From Thermoplasmatota archaeon (GTDB lineage Archaea; Thermoplasmatota; Thermoplasmata; Thermoplasmatales; GCA-001856825): a stretch of 64,000 nucleotides of DNA. Numbering within the stretch: position 1 is the stretch's first letter; each line of letters begins with the position of its first letter. Made by a program: the position numbers and the translations under genes. Below, one piece after another: positions 25,932-34,760 of the stretch. Where the stretch lies: the NCBI GenBank assembly GCA_023379555.1, contig JAMCQR010000037.1, positions 27,714 through 91,713 on the forward strand. Direction: 5' to 3'. Under the pieces are notes generated by a model that saw nothing but the letters and a program-made list of their open reading frames with translations, searched no databases and was not told where the DNA came from.

Positions 25932-28900
25932 ATGGGAAAAATATTGAGAGTCGCGGGACCGGTTGTGACTGCAGAAGATATTGCAGAAGCAAAAATGTAT
26001 GATGTGGTAAGAGTAGGAGAAATGGGATTGGTCGGGGAAATAATCAGGATGGAGGGGGGGAAATCCACCATTCAGGTTTATGAAGATACAAGCGGGATAA
26101 AACCTGGAGATCCCGTGGAATCCACCAAAAGACCGTTATCTGTTTTGCTTGCTCCCGGGATCATCAAGTCAATCTATGATGGCATCCAGAGGCCACTTGA
26201 TGTCATCAAGTCTCAGGGAGGAGATTTCATAAAGAGGGGGCTATACCCTGACCCAGTTGATATGCAGAAGTCCTGGGAATTCGTGCCTCAGGTGAAGAGG
26301 GGTCAGAAAGTTCAGCCCGGAGACATTGTAGGCACGGTCAGGGAGACCGGAATAATAGAACACAGGATAATGGTCCCATCAGGAGTGGAAGGGGAGATCA
26401 CAGAAATATCTCCTGGCAAATTCAAGGTACTGGAGACAGTGGCCTATGTTTCAACAAGTTCAGGGGTCAGGGAGATCACGCTCGGGGAGTACTGGCCAGT
26501 GAGGATGCCAAGACCGGTCCGGGGGAAACTGCCACCGACCGTCCCGCTCATAACAGGGCAGAGGGTCATCGACACCTTCTTCCCCGTTGCAAAGGGTGGA
26601 ACTGTAGCTGTGCCGGGACCGTTCGGTTCCGGGAAATGCGTTTTGGGTGATACCCCGGTCCTGCTCGATGATGGAACCCTGATAAGGATTGAAGACCTTT
26701 ACAACAAACATTCAGCGGAAGGAATAAGGAACATATCAGAAACTGAAGAAATAATAGAGCTACAGGAACCAATCGGCCTGTTATCACTGGTCGATGGAAG
26801 GATAGTCAGGAGCGAATCACATCTGATCTATAAGGGAAAGAGCAATTCGGTTATCAGGGTCAAGACAAGAACAGGGAGAGAAGTGAAGGTAACTCCCGTT
26901 CACAAGTTATTCAAGCTGAACAGGGAGGGAGATACAGAGGAGAAAATGGCTGGGGAACTTTCGGTTGGTGATTTCATTCTATCTGCCAGGAACATCCCAA
27001 ACAACAGGAAGAACGTCAGGATAGAAATTTCCGGTCTCAGATCCGGTGAGATCAGTGAGGCCACCGTAAACAGGCTACCAGCACCCGACCCAATTGCGGG
27101 CGGTAAGGTGAGCAATCCTTTCAGGATTCCTCAGGAAGTAACAAATGAGCTTGCGGAATTCCTGGGACACTATGCAGCGGGAGGATACATGGAAGGAGAG
27201 GGGACCATAATTTTCAGGAATTCAGACGATGCAGTCCTTTCCAGGTTTTCAGAGCTGGCATCAAAGTTGTTCGGAATAAGCGTGACAGCGGTAAGGCTGC
27301 AGGGAATGTCCCACTCTGTCAGTATACAAAGCTCACATCTTGCAGAATTCCTTGATTATCTGGGAGCTGGGAAAGAGGAAGGAAGGAAGAGCATACCGTC
27401 GGTAGTTCTAAGGTCAAGCAGGGAAGCAATTTCTTCCTACCTTGGGGCCTATTTCACATCAGGAGGATCATTCAAGCGGGGAATTATAGAACTTACCGCG
27501 TACAGCCAGGAACTGGATTTACAGCTCTCCTACCTGCTTGCTGGTTATGGAATCATCCATGCAAGGGGCAGAGAAGTCGTAAATGGAAAACACTGCTATA
27601 TCACATCAATAAGCGGCAGGGACAACATTCAGGCATTCCTGTCTGCGGCGCATTCGGGCAACATCAATGGTAACAGTATTATCCAGTACCTAGGGTCAAA
27701 TGGATCCATCCATGAAGACATGACCGCAGGAACACAGGCATCCGGGAATGGGCAGGTAATGCTCATGGAGGAGATCAGGGGAGAAGCAAACGTTAGCTCT
27801 CAGGAAAACACTCCAGCTCTGGTTGTCCAGGAGGCCGAAGCCACTTACTGGGACGAGATTGTGGAGATGGAGGAACTCACTGGCCCGTTCACAGTCTATG
27901 ATGTTTCGGTACCCAACTACGGACAGAATTTCGTAGGAGGGAATGGAGGTATAATACTCCACAATACTGTTGTGCAGCATCAGCTTGCAAAATGGGCAGA
28001 TTCTGACATTGTCGTGTACGTTGGGTGCGGCGAAAGGGGGAATGAGATGACTGAGATACTTTCCACTTTTCCAAATCTGACCGATCCAAGATCAGGAAGC
28101 CCGCTTATGGAGAGGACAGTGCTCATAGCGAACACGTCCAACATGCCCGTTGCCGCCAGAGAGGCAAGCATATACACAGGCGTGACGATAGCGGAATACT
28201 TCAGGGACATGGGATACAACGTTGCACTGATGGCAGACAGTACATCAAGGTGGGCGGAGGCACTGAGAGAGATCTCTGGAAGGCTGGAAGAGATGCCTGG
28301 TGAAGAGGGTTATCCAGCATACCTTGGAAGGAAGCTGGCCGAATTCTATGAACGGTCTGGTAACGCAAGGCTGCTTGGGAGCATCGAGAGAACTGGCTCA
28401 ATAACAATCATAGGAGCGGTATCCCCTCCCGGAGGGGACATATCAGAACCTGTCTCCCAGAATACTCTGCGAGTCACGAGGGTTTTCTGGGGGCTTGATG
28501 CGTCGCTTGCCCAGAGGAGGCATTTCCCATCCGTGAACTGGCTGACCTCATATTCACTATATGCTTCTGACCTGAGGAAATGGTATGAGGATAACGTCTC
28601 AGCAGACTGGTTCAGGTTGTACACCAGAAGCATGGAAATTCTCCAGAAGGAGAGCGAACTCCAGGAAGTGGCTCAGCTGGTAGGTTATGATGCACTTCCT
28701 GAAAATGAAAAACAGGTACTCGATACTGCCAAATCTATCAGGGAGGACATACTTCAACAGAGCGCGTTTGATGAGGTGGACACATACTGCTCACTGAAGA
28801 AACAGCACATGATGCTTTCTTCCATACTGAGCATGGATGAACTTGCAAAGCAGGCGGTAAGCAAAGGCGTGACCGTCAGTGATCTCCAGACTCTACCGTT

Positions 28901-29015
28901 CAAGGAGAAAATATCAAGATTCAAGGAGGTCAGGGAGGCAGAAATAGACTCATACCACAGTGAACTGATCAAGGAAATGGAGGAAGAAATCAAGGGGAGA
29001 GTGGAAAAGCAATGA
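25932..29015 (+). CDS. atpA: A/V-type ATP synthase catalytic subunit A, interrupted by an intein
   Basis: Catalytic ATP-hydrolysing/synthesising subunit. The 1027-aa precursor contains a 443-aa intein inside the P-loop: the N-extein ends GPFGSGK at residue 235 and the C-extein resumes [14 protein letters not shown] at 679, which restores GPFGSGKT after splicing. The spliced 584-aa product has normal length. [41 protein letters not shown] (in two halves) and SPPGGD are typical A-subunit motifs. ATG 25932 has GGAGGA 8 nt upstream. It overlaps atpB by 4 nt. Confidence 0.97.
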   Translation: MGKILRVAGPVVTAEDIAEAKMYDVVRVGEMGLVGEIIRMEGGKSTIQVYEDTSGIKPGDPVESTKRPLSVLLAPGIIKSIYDGIQRPLDVIKSQGGDFIKRGLYPDPVDMQKSWEFVPQVKRGQKVQPGDIVGTVRETGIIEHRIMVPSGVEGEITEISPGKFKVLETVAYVSTSSGVREITLGEYWPVRMPRPVRGKLPPTVPLITGQRVIDTFFPVAKGGTVAVPGPFGSGKCVLGDTPVLLDDGTLIRIEDLYNKHSAEGIRNISETEEIIELQEPIGLLSLVDGRIVRSESHLIYKGKSNSVIRVKTRTGREVKVTPVHKLFKLNREGDTEEKMAGELSVGDFILSARNIPNNRKNVRIEISGLRSGEISEATVNRLPAPDPIAGGKVSNPFRIPQEVTNELAEFLGHYAAGGYMEGEGTIIFRNSDDAVLSRFSELASKLFGISVTAVRLQGMSHSVSIQSSHLAEFLDYLGAGKEEGRKSIPSVVLRSSREAISSYLGAYFTSGGSFKRGIIELTAYSQELDLQLSYLLAGYGIIHARGREVVNGKHCYITSISGRDNIQAFLSAAHSGNINGNSIIQYLGSNGSIHEDMTAGTQASGNGQVMLMEEIRGEANVSSQENTPALVVQEAEATYWDEIVEMEELTGPFTVYDVSVPNYGQNFVGGNGGIILHNTVVQHQLAKWADSDIVVYVGCGERGNEMTEILSTFPNLTDPRSGSPLMERTVLIANTSNMPVAAREASIYTGVTIAEYFRDMGYNVALMADSTSRWAEALREISGRLEEMPGEEGYPAYLGRKLAEFYERSGNARLLGSIERTGSITIIGAVSPPGGDISEPVSQNTLRVTRVFWGLDASLAQRRHFPSVNWLTSYSLYASDLRKWYEDNVSADWFRLYTRSMEILQKESELQEVAQLVGYDALPENEKQVLDTAKSIREDILQQSAFDEVDTYCSLKKQHMMLSSILSMDELAKQAVSKGVTVSDLQTLPFKEKISRFKEVREAEIDSYHSELIKEMEEEIKGRVEKQ
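26637..27965 (+). mobile_element. intein in AtpA P-loop, with degenerate LAGLIDADG endonuclease
   Basis: In-frame 443-residue intervening protein. Splicing residues are intact: Cys 1 ([13 protein letters not shown]), block B TPVHKL, the block F-like [15 protein letters not shown], and the terminal GGIILHN with penultimate His and final Asn followed by Thr +1. The middle holds two LAGLIDADG-like helices, [15 protein letters not shown] and [15 protein letters not shown], but the catalytic acid position is Gly in both, so nuclease activity is doubtful. Thermoplasma carries a mini-intein of about 170 aa in the same subunit. This one is a full-size version with an apparently dead endonuclease. Confidence 0.92.
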
Positions 29016-30409
29016 CCGGCAACATAACGTATAAAACTGTGTCGAGGATCTCTGGTCCCCTGCTGTTCGTGGAGAAGATAGGTGACGTCGGATACAATGA
29101 ACTTGTGGAAATAAAGCTCTCTAGCGGCGAAATGAGGACGGGACAGGTCCTTGAGGCCAGGAAGGGAATGGCGATAGTGCAGGTCTTCGGGCAGACGACC
29201 GGACTGGACATAGACAACACCTCAGTCCGTTTCCTTGGAGAAACTGCCAGGATATCAGTTTCAGATGAAATGATCGGGAGGATATTCAACGGTCTGGGAC
29301 AACCAAGGGACGGGATGGGTCCAATAATTTCGTCGGAGAAGATAGAGATAGTAGGAAATGCAATCAACCCGTATTCAAGAGAAGAGCCGTCAGAATTCAT
29401 CCAGACCGGTATTTCCACCATAGATGGAATGAACACGCTGGTAAGGGGTCAGAAGCTTCCAATTTTCTCCGGGTCAGGTCTGCCGCACAATAAGCTCGCC
29501 GCACAAATCGCAAGACAGGCGAAAGTGCTCTCATCAACAGAAGGATTCTCCGTGGTCTTTGCTGCCATGGGTATCACCTCAGAAGAGGCAAACTTCTTCA
29601 TCGATGAATTCAGGAGCACAGGTGCACTGATGAGATCAGTCCTATTCCTCAATCTTGCATCAGATCCATCAATGGAAAGGATCATACTGCCGAGAGTTGC
29701 ACTTACCACTGCAGAGTACCTTGCATATGAGAAAGAGATGCACGTACTGGTGATTCTGACAGACATGACCAATTACGCCGAGGCGCTGAGGGAAATCTCG
29801 GCCGCTAGAGAAGAAGTCCCGGGAAGAAGGGGATACCCCGGGTACATGTACACAGACCTCTCGATGATATACGAAAGGGCAGGAAAAATACAGGGTAGAA
29901 ATGGATCGATCACTCAATTCCCGATACTTTCCATGCCATCGGATGACATGACTCACCCCATACCAGACCTGACTGGATACATAACGGAAGGACAGATCGT
30001 GCTCAGCAGGGACATACACAGGAAGGGTATCTACCCGCCGATAAACGTCCTTCCGTCACTGTCAAGACTTATGAATCAGGGGATAGGAAAGGGGAGGACA
30101 AGAGAAGATCACAGAGGGGTCGCAGATCAACTATATTCCGCCTATGGGAGGGGGATGGACCTCAGAAGCCTCAGTGCAATTGTAGGTCAGGAGGCACTGG
30201 GCAACGAGGACAGGCAGTACCTGGCATTCGCCTCTCTCTTTGAGGAGAAGTTTGTTGGACAGGGATATCACGAAGACAGAACGATTGAAAAGACGCTGGA
30301 CCTTGGATGGGAACTGCTCTCAACGCTTCCAGAGAGGGAGATGAAGAGAGTAAAGAGGGAGCACATCCAGAAATATGGTAAATGGGTGAAACAAGTTGGA
30401 AACGTCTAA
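29012..30409 (+). CDS. atpB: A/V-type ATP synthase regulatory subunit B
   Basis: 465-aa non-catalytic nucleotide-binding subunit alternating with A in the head. [22 protein letters not shown] opens the beta-barrel. The P-loop position is the degenerate [16 protein letters not shown], as expected for [45 protein letters not shown] is the classic central signature (here in pieces). It overlaps atpA by 4 nt and atpD by 14 nt. Confidence 0.96.
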   Translation: MTGNITYKTVSRISGPLLFVEKIGDVGYNELVEIKLSSGEMRTGQVLEARKGMAIVQVFGQTTGLDIDNTSVRFLGETARISVSDEMIGRIFNGLGQPRDGMGPIISSEKIEIVGNAINPYSREEPSEFIQTGISTIDGMNTLVRGQKLPIFSGSGLPHNKLAAQIARQAKVLSSTEGFSVVFAAMGITSEEANFFIDEFRSTGALMRSVLFLNLASDPSMERIILPRVALTTAEYLAYEKEMHVLVILTDMTNYAEALREISAAREEVPGRRGYPGYMYTDLSMIYERAGKIQGRNGSITQFPILSMPSDDMTHPIPDLTGYITEGQIVLSRDIHRKGIYPPINVLPSLSRLMNQGIGKGRTREDHRGVADQLYSAYGRGMDLRSLSAIVGQEALGNEDRQYLAFASLFEEKFVGQGYHEDRTIEKTLDLGWELLSTLPEREMKRVKREHIQKYGKWVKQVGNV

Positions 30410-31037
30410 CATAAGGCCAACAAGGATGGAACTGCTCAAGACAAAGGCAAGAGTAAAACTGGCAAAGAGGGGTCTGGAGCTGCTCAAGCTGAAGAGATCC
30501 TCGCTGATAATGGAATTCTTCAAGATTGTGAAGGATGCCAGAGGGATGAGGGCGGATCTTTCAAAATCAATCAGGAAGGCAATGGAGAATGAAAGACTTT
30601 CAGAGATCATGGCGGGCAGGGTGGTCATAGAAAACACTGCCTACGTACAACCTCCAGTGATGATAGGCGTAAAGGCCAAGAACGTCATGGGCGTGAGGAT
30701 TCCGGAAGTAAACGTGAACAGGGGAGAAACTTTCATCACCGAGCTGTATGAGAACATATCGCTCCCTACGGCTTTGATGGAGACAAGAAGACAGTTCTCC
30801 GATCTGATGGATTCAATACTCCTAATAGCTGAGAAGGAGATATCGATGAGAAAACTCCTGATAGAGATAGACAAGACCAAGAGGAGGACCAATTCAATTG
30901 AGAACGTGCTGGTCCCGAGGCTGGTAGGGACTGCTAATTACATAAAAATGAGGCTGGACGAGATGGACAGGGAGATATTCATCACCCTCAAGATGATCAA
31001 GGGAAAGATGGAAGCAAGGGAGGAGGCAAATGAATAG
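30396..31037 (+). CDS. atpD: A/V-type ATP synthase subunit D (central shaft)
   Basis: 213-aa rotor shaft subunit, a long antiparallel coiled coil. [21 protein letters not shown] near the N-terminus is diagnostic, and [30 protein letters not shown] marks the C-terminal helix. The start is TTG 30396 because family members have about ten residues before the PTRMELL motif; ATG 30426 would remove them. It overlaps atpB by 14 nt and the small membrane peptide gene by 8 nt. Confidence 0.94.
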   Translation: METSNIRPTRMELLKTKARVKLAKRGLELLKLKRSSLIMEFFKIVKDARGMRADLSKSIRKAMENERLSEIMAGRVVIENTAYVQPPVMIGVKAKNVMGVRIPEVNVNRGETFITELYENISLPTALMETRRQFSDLMDSILLIAEKEISMRKLLIEIDKTKRRTNSIENVLVPRLVGTANYIKMRLDEMDREIFITLKMIKGKMEAREEANE

Positions 31038-31149
31038 TTTCGCAAACAATACCCAGAGGAAATTTTACATCCTCCGCAGGCTGTTCTACCTTATCAACCT
31101 TGGAAGTTTCATCGTAGTCCTTCTGCTGATAATGGAGAGATTCATATGA
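31030..31149 (+). CDS. 39-aa single-pass membrane peptide inside the ATP synthase operon
   Basis: Short reading frame between atpD and atpH. ATG 31030 is preceded by GGAGG at 31022-31026 (spacing 3). It overlaps the atpD stop by 8 nt, and its own stop overlaps the atpH start as ATGA. The product has a polar, basic N-terminus ([17 protein letters not shown]) and one hydrophobic helix (LFYLINLGSFIVVLLLIM). This tight coupling at both ends argues that it is translated. I recognise no family. A small membrane subunit or assembly factor is a guess from context. Confidence 0.7.
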   Translation: MNSFANNTQRKFYILRRLFYLINLGSFIVVLLLIMERFI

Positions 31150-31454
31150 GCGACAATTTGGAAATACTGAAGGCAATCAGGGCAAAGGAAATGGAGATGG
31201 ACGAGAGAATCGCGAAAGCCAGGGAAGAGGCGAATCGCATAATTCAGGAAGCAACCGCAAACGCAGAGAAAACTCTTAGGGAAGTGGAAATAAATGGGCA
31301 GAAAATGTACGATGAATACCTGAGGAAAGAGATGGAAAGAATAAACGCTGAGACCGAAGCGCTGAAACTTCAGTTCAAGGAGGAAGTCTCTAAGCTCAAG
31401 AGGGACATCTCACAGTCAGCGCTTGAGAAAATGATGGACATACTGATGGAGTGA
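31146..31454 (+). CDS. atpH: A/V-type ATP synthase subunit H (peripheral stalk)
   Basis: 102-aa highly charged coiled-coil protein (EMEMDERIAKAREEANRIIQEATANAEKTL in segments) typical of the archaeal H/G stalk subunit that forms a heterodimeric coiled coil with subunit E and anchors to subunit I. Its ATG overlaps the stop of the preceding small membrane peptide, and atpI follows 6 nt after its stop. Confidence 0.9.
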   Translation: MSDNLEILKAIRAKEMEMDERIAKAREEANRIIQEATANAEKTLREVEINGQKMYDEYLRKEMERINAETEALKLQFKEEVSKLKRDISQSALEKMMDILME

Positions 31455-31460
31455 AATCGA

Positions 31461-33398
31461 ATGCTTACCCCCCTAAAGATGAAGAGAGTAATGATCGTGA
31501 GCTACAGGGACAACGAACAGGTCATACTGTCAGCTCTTCACGACCTGGGGGTGATCCAGATTGAACCGGTGTCACTTACATCTGCAGAAATCAGAAACCT
31601 GGTTCCGGGCCCTTCGTACAACAAGCTGAATGAAATGGCTAGAAAGATAAGGGGCCTCGAATCAACACTTGTTCCGTTTGAAGTGAGCGACAAGAAGCTC
31701 TTCTCCGACTATGATGAACTGTCAAGGGAATTCGATTCCATTGACATCTTTGAGAAAGTCAGGGAACTGAGGGAAGACGAGAACGACATAAAGTCAAGGA
31801 TAAAGCTCCTCACAGAGAAGATAACGGCACTGGAGAAGATGTCATCTTTTCCCGGTGATCTTGAGATACTTAATGGCAGGAACATAATCTCCTTCATCGC
31901 AAAGAACGACGAGACCCTGATAACTAAATTCAATGCCATAGAATCAACTGTTGTCTCGTGCAGGGATTCGTGCATAATAGCAGTTGACAGGAAAAATGAA
32001 GGCAAGATCGGGGAAATACTGAGCTCCTACAGGGGGGAAGTCTATCAGGTACCGGTCATGAAGGGGACTGTGATCGACAATCTTAAAGCGCTGAGGGATG
32101 AACTCAAGGAACTGGAAGGAAGGTTGAGTGAAATAGGGACTACCATTCAGGAAATATCAAAGGAATATTATGCTAAAGTCGTGTCGCTGCGGGAACAGCT
32201 GGACATAGAGCTCAAGAAAATTGATGTTGTATCGAAGATTTCCGGCACCTCAAGATCGATCATCCTGGAAGGGTGGGTTGCTGAAATAAATTATGAACCG
32301 ATGAAAAGGGTGCTCGAGGATATAACAGATAATGCGATCATAGTGAGGGAGGTTGAAACTGAAGAGGTGCCCCCTACAGCCCTGAGCAACCCAAGGAGAA
32401 TAAAATTCTTTGAATTTTTCATAAGATTTTACTCACTGCCCCAGTCAGTGGAAATAGATCCAACACTTGTATTTGCCCTCATCTTCCCCATATTCTTCGG
32501 CCTGATGATAGGTGACGTGGGATACGGGTTGACCATACTGATACTGTCAATATGGCTGATTAGAAGGGTTGATCATCCGCCCAAGAAATCACACGTCCCC
32601 AAGGCAATAGGAAAATTCGTATTGAGCATGATGAGCAAGAGGAGTCTGAAGACTCTTGGGAAGGCCATGCTGCCAGGGTCCTTGCTTGCAATAGCCCTGG
32701 GAATACTGTTTGACAATTATTTCGGGTTCTCCCTGCCATACAGGCATTTTGACGTACTTTCGGCGCCGGGGCTGAAGATGCTCCTCCTGTTATCTGGCTA
32801 CACTGGAGTGGCTATGGTGACCCTGGGACTGGTGTTCGGGTTCATCATAAATTCCCAGCACGGGCACCGCAAAGAGGCAATAGGCAAGATAGGGTGGCTC
32901 ATGCTTGCCTACGGCATAGTGATCCTGGGGCTTGAGGTGGTCAGGAGGCAGAATGTCAACCCTGCTACCAATTTCGTTTCACTCATCTCCCTCGTACTGC
33001 TGTTCGGAGGACTTGCAATTGTGATATACTCAGAGAAGGCACAGGCACTCCTCGAAGTCACCACAATCATCAGCCACATCCTCTCCTATCTCAGGCTGGT
33101 AGGCATACTACTTTCATCAGTCATACTTGCCATGCTTTTTGACACCATTTTCCTGGGTACGCTGCATCATTCAATCGTCATGATCATACTTGGAATCGTG
33201 ATACTAATCGTCGGGCAGATGCTGAATCTAGTGATTGCAATTCTGGAACCTGGGATCCAGGGGGCAAGATTAATTTACGTTGAATTCTTCAGCAAATTCT
33301 ACAAGGGGAACGGAAGGGAATTCAGGCCATTCAGCACTCCGAGGAACTACACGATAAAACAATTTTCGCTCGATCCCCTTGGCAAGGCAAAACCGTAA
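31461..33398 (+). CDS. atpI: A/V-type ATP synthase subunit I (membrane stator, a subunit)
   Basis: 645-aa stator. The N-terminal cytoplasmic half (about 1-320) is helical and binds the stalks. The C-terminal half has about seven to eight transmembrane helices, including FGLMIGDVGYGL (about residue 348) and the ion-path arginine in SHILSYLRLVGILLSS. Length is typical. It is the last gene of the operon. In Methanosarcina the homologous gene is near the front (ahaH-I-K-E-C-F-A-B-D order), so H and I have a different position here. Confidence 0.95.
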   Translation: MLTPLKMKRVMIVSYRDNEQVILSALHDLGVIQIEPVSLTSAEIRNLVPGPSYNKLNEMARKIRGLESTLVPFEVSDKKLFSDYDELSREFDSIDIFEKVRELREDENDIKSRIKLLTEKITALEKMSSFPGDLEILNGRNIISFIAKNDETLITKFNAIESTVVSCRDSCIIAVDRKNEGKIGEILSSYRGEVYQVPVMKGTVIDNLKALRDELKELEGRLSEIGTTIQEISKEYYAKVVSLREQLDIELKKIDVVSKISGTSRSIILEGWVAEINYEPMKRVLEDITDNAIIVREVETEEVPPTALSNPRRIKFFEFFIRFYSLPQSVEIDPTLVFALIFPIFFGLMIGDVGYGLTILILSIWLIRRVDHPPKKSHVPKAIGKFVLSMMSKRSLKTLGKAMLPGSLLAIALGILFDNYFGFSLPYRHFDVLSAPGLKMLLLLSGYTGVAMVTLGLVFGFIINSQHGHRKEAIGKIGWLMLAYGIVILGLEVVRRQNVNPATNFVSLISLVLLFGGLAIVIYSEKAQALLEVTTIISHILSYLRLVGILLSSVILAMLFDTIFLGTLHHSIVMIILGIVILIVGQMLNLVIAILEPGIQGARLIYVEFFSKFYKGNGREFRPFSTPRNYTIKQFSLDPLGKAKP

Positions 33399-33436
33399 TG
33401 CATTTAAGCTAATTGTAATTGGGATAGTAGGTACAG

Positions 33437-33907
33437 ATGCATCGTATAGAGAGTACTGGCGTAGGTAGTCTGCTCGGGTTGATGGAAATACTTGATGACA
33501 TTAGCAAGCCTGTCGATATTGCAAAACTGGACGACTCACTGGATGAAGAGAGGACCACGCTGATGAACCTTCTTGACGATGCAGAGGGCCTTGGACTGAT
33601 AGGCATCTCCAACGGGGACGTTTTCGTCACAGAACTTGGAACCCAATTCCTCAATTCAAACGTGAGTGGAAGGAAGAAGATTCTCAAGGAGGCTCTGAAA
33701 AAGGTAGAACCTTTCCACACACTCATAAACCACCTGGACAAACTCGTTCCAAAGGAAATGACAAGGGAGGATCTTGAAAATTTTCTTTCTGATAATTTCC
33801 CATCAGGGTCAAATGAGGAACTCATGAGGGTGATACTCAACTGGGGCAGATACGGGAAGCTGTTCGCATTTGATGCGGACGAAGGCAAGCTCACGCTACT
33901 AGACTGA
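33437..33907 (+). CDS. stand-alone AAA-associated C-terminal domain protein (ABC accessory)
   Basis: 156-aa protein resembling the AAA_assoc_C domain that normally forms the C-terminal extension of nitrate/sulfonate-type ABC ATPases: SLLGLMEILDDISKPVDIAKLDDSL, a winged-helix-like middle with LGLIGISNGDVFVTELGTQFL, and KKILKEALKKVEPF. Here it is a separate gene, on the opposite strand from the ATPase it should accompany. The two 3' ends overlap by 9 nt. It is probably a regulatory partner of the ABC transporter at 33899-36383. Confidence 0.75.
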   Translation: MHRIESTGVGSLLGLMEILDDISKPVDIAKLDDSLDEERTTLMNLLDDAEGLGLIGISNGDVFVTELGTQFLNSNVSGRKKILKEALKKVEPFHTLINHLDKLVPKEMTREDLENFLSDNFPSGSNEELMRVILNWGRYGKLFAFDADEGKLTLLD

Positions 33908-34657
33908 TGACATCAGCTTGACCACGTCGTCAACAGTCCTATAGAACTCATCTGTCCTGGTATTTCTCGGCCTCGGGATCTCTATTTTTATCTCTCCCAG
34001 CACAACACTGGGTCTGGGACTCATCACTATTATCCTGTCACTCATCTGTACAGCTTCATCCACATTGTGCGTGACCATGAGGACGGTGTTGGGCGGCAGG
34101 TCAGGAGACCCCCACAGGTCAAGCACTTCTTCCCTGATCGCCTGTGCAGAGAATACATCCAGGCCGGCAAAAGGTTCGTCCAGGAGCAGGAGTTCAGGGG
34201 ATGTTGCAAGTGCCCTTGCAATTGAAACGCGCTGTTTCATGCCCCCTGAAAGTTCCTTTGGATAAGCTTCCTCGAATCCATCAATTCCCACTATTCCGAT
34301 GTATTTCAGCGCTATCTTCTCCCTCTTCCTCTGATCAGGAATTATCGGTTCCAGGGCAACCTCAACGTTCTTCTTGACGTCCAGCCACGGGAATAGGGCT
34401 GGGTTCTGGAAGACAACTGAAATCCTCTCCGTCGAATCCTGGAGCCTCTTTCCGTTGACGTAAATATCCCCCTGTGTGGGTGTTATCAGGCCAAGCAGCA
34501 TCTTTATGATTGATGATTTTCCGCATCCGGATGGGCCTATCAGGGACACGAACTCCTTCTTCTTGACGGAGAATGAGACGTCCTTTATTGAGAGGAGTTT
34601 CTTCCCTTCCGTCTCGTATTCCATTCTAATTCCTGACAGGGTGAGGAAATCCATCAT
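33899..34657 (-). CDS. ABC transporter ATP-binding protein (NitT/TauT type)
   Basis: 252-aa ABC ATPase closest in style to nitrate/sulfonate/taurine importers. Walker A GPSGCGKSS (41-49), Q-loop VVFQNPALFPW, signature LSGGMKQR (136-143), Walker B LLLLDEPFAGLD (157-168) and H-loop VTHNVDEA are all present. A TATA-like box about 23 bp before the ATG suggests a leaderless mRNA. It is divergent from the permease gene across a 103-bp spacer and lacks the C-terminal accessory domain, which is encoded separately on the other strand. Confidence 0.92.
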   Translation of the reverse strand: MMDFLTLSGIRMEYETEGKKLLSIKDVSFSVKKKEFVSLIGPSGCGKSSIIKMLLGLITPTQGDIYVNGKRLQDSTERISVVFQNPALFPWLDVKKNVEVALEPIIPDQRKREKIALKYIGIVGIDGFEEAYPKELSGGMKQRVSIARALATSPELLLLDEPFAGLDVFSAQAIREEVLDLWGSPDLPPNTVLMVTHNVDEAVQMSDRIIVMSPRPSVVLGEIKIEIPRPRNTRTDEFYRTVDDVVKLMSSV

Positions 34658-34760
34658 TCAGGGTAATAACTGAAAATATAAACTTTTTACTGAGGATTTA
34701 AATAAATAGATTTAAATAGAAAAGAGTTTTGTAAGATGAATTCATCTGTGGTGAGCAGCC

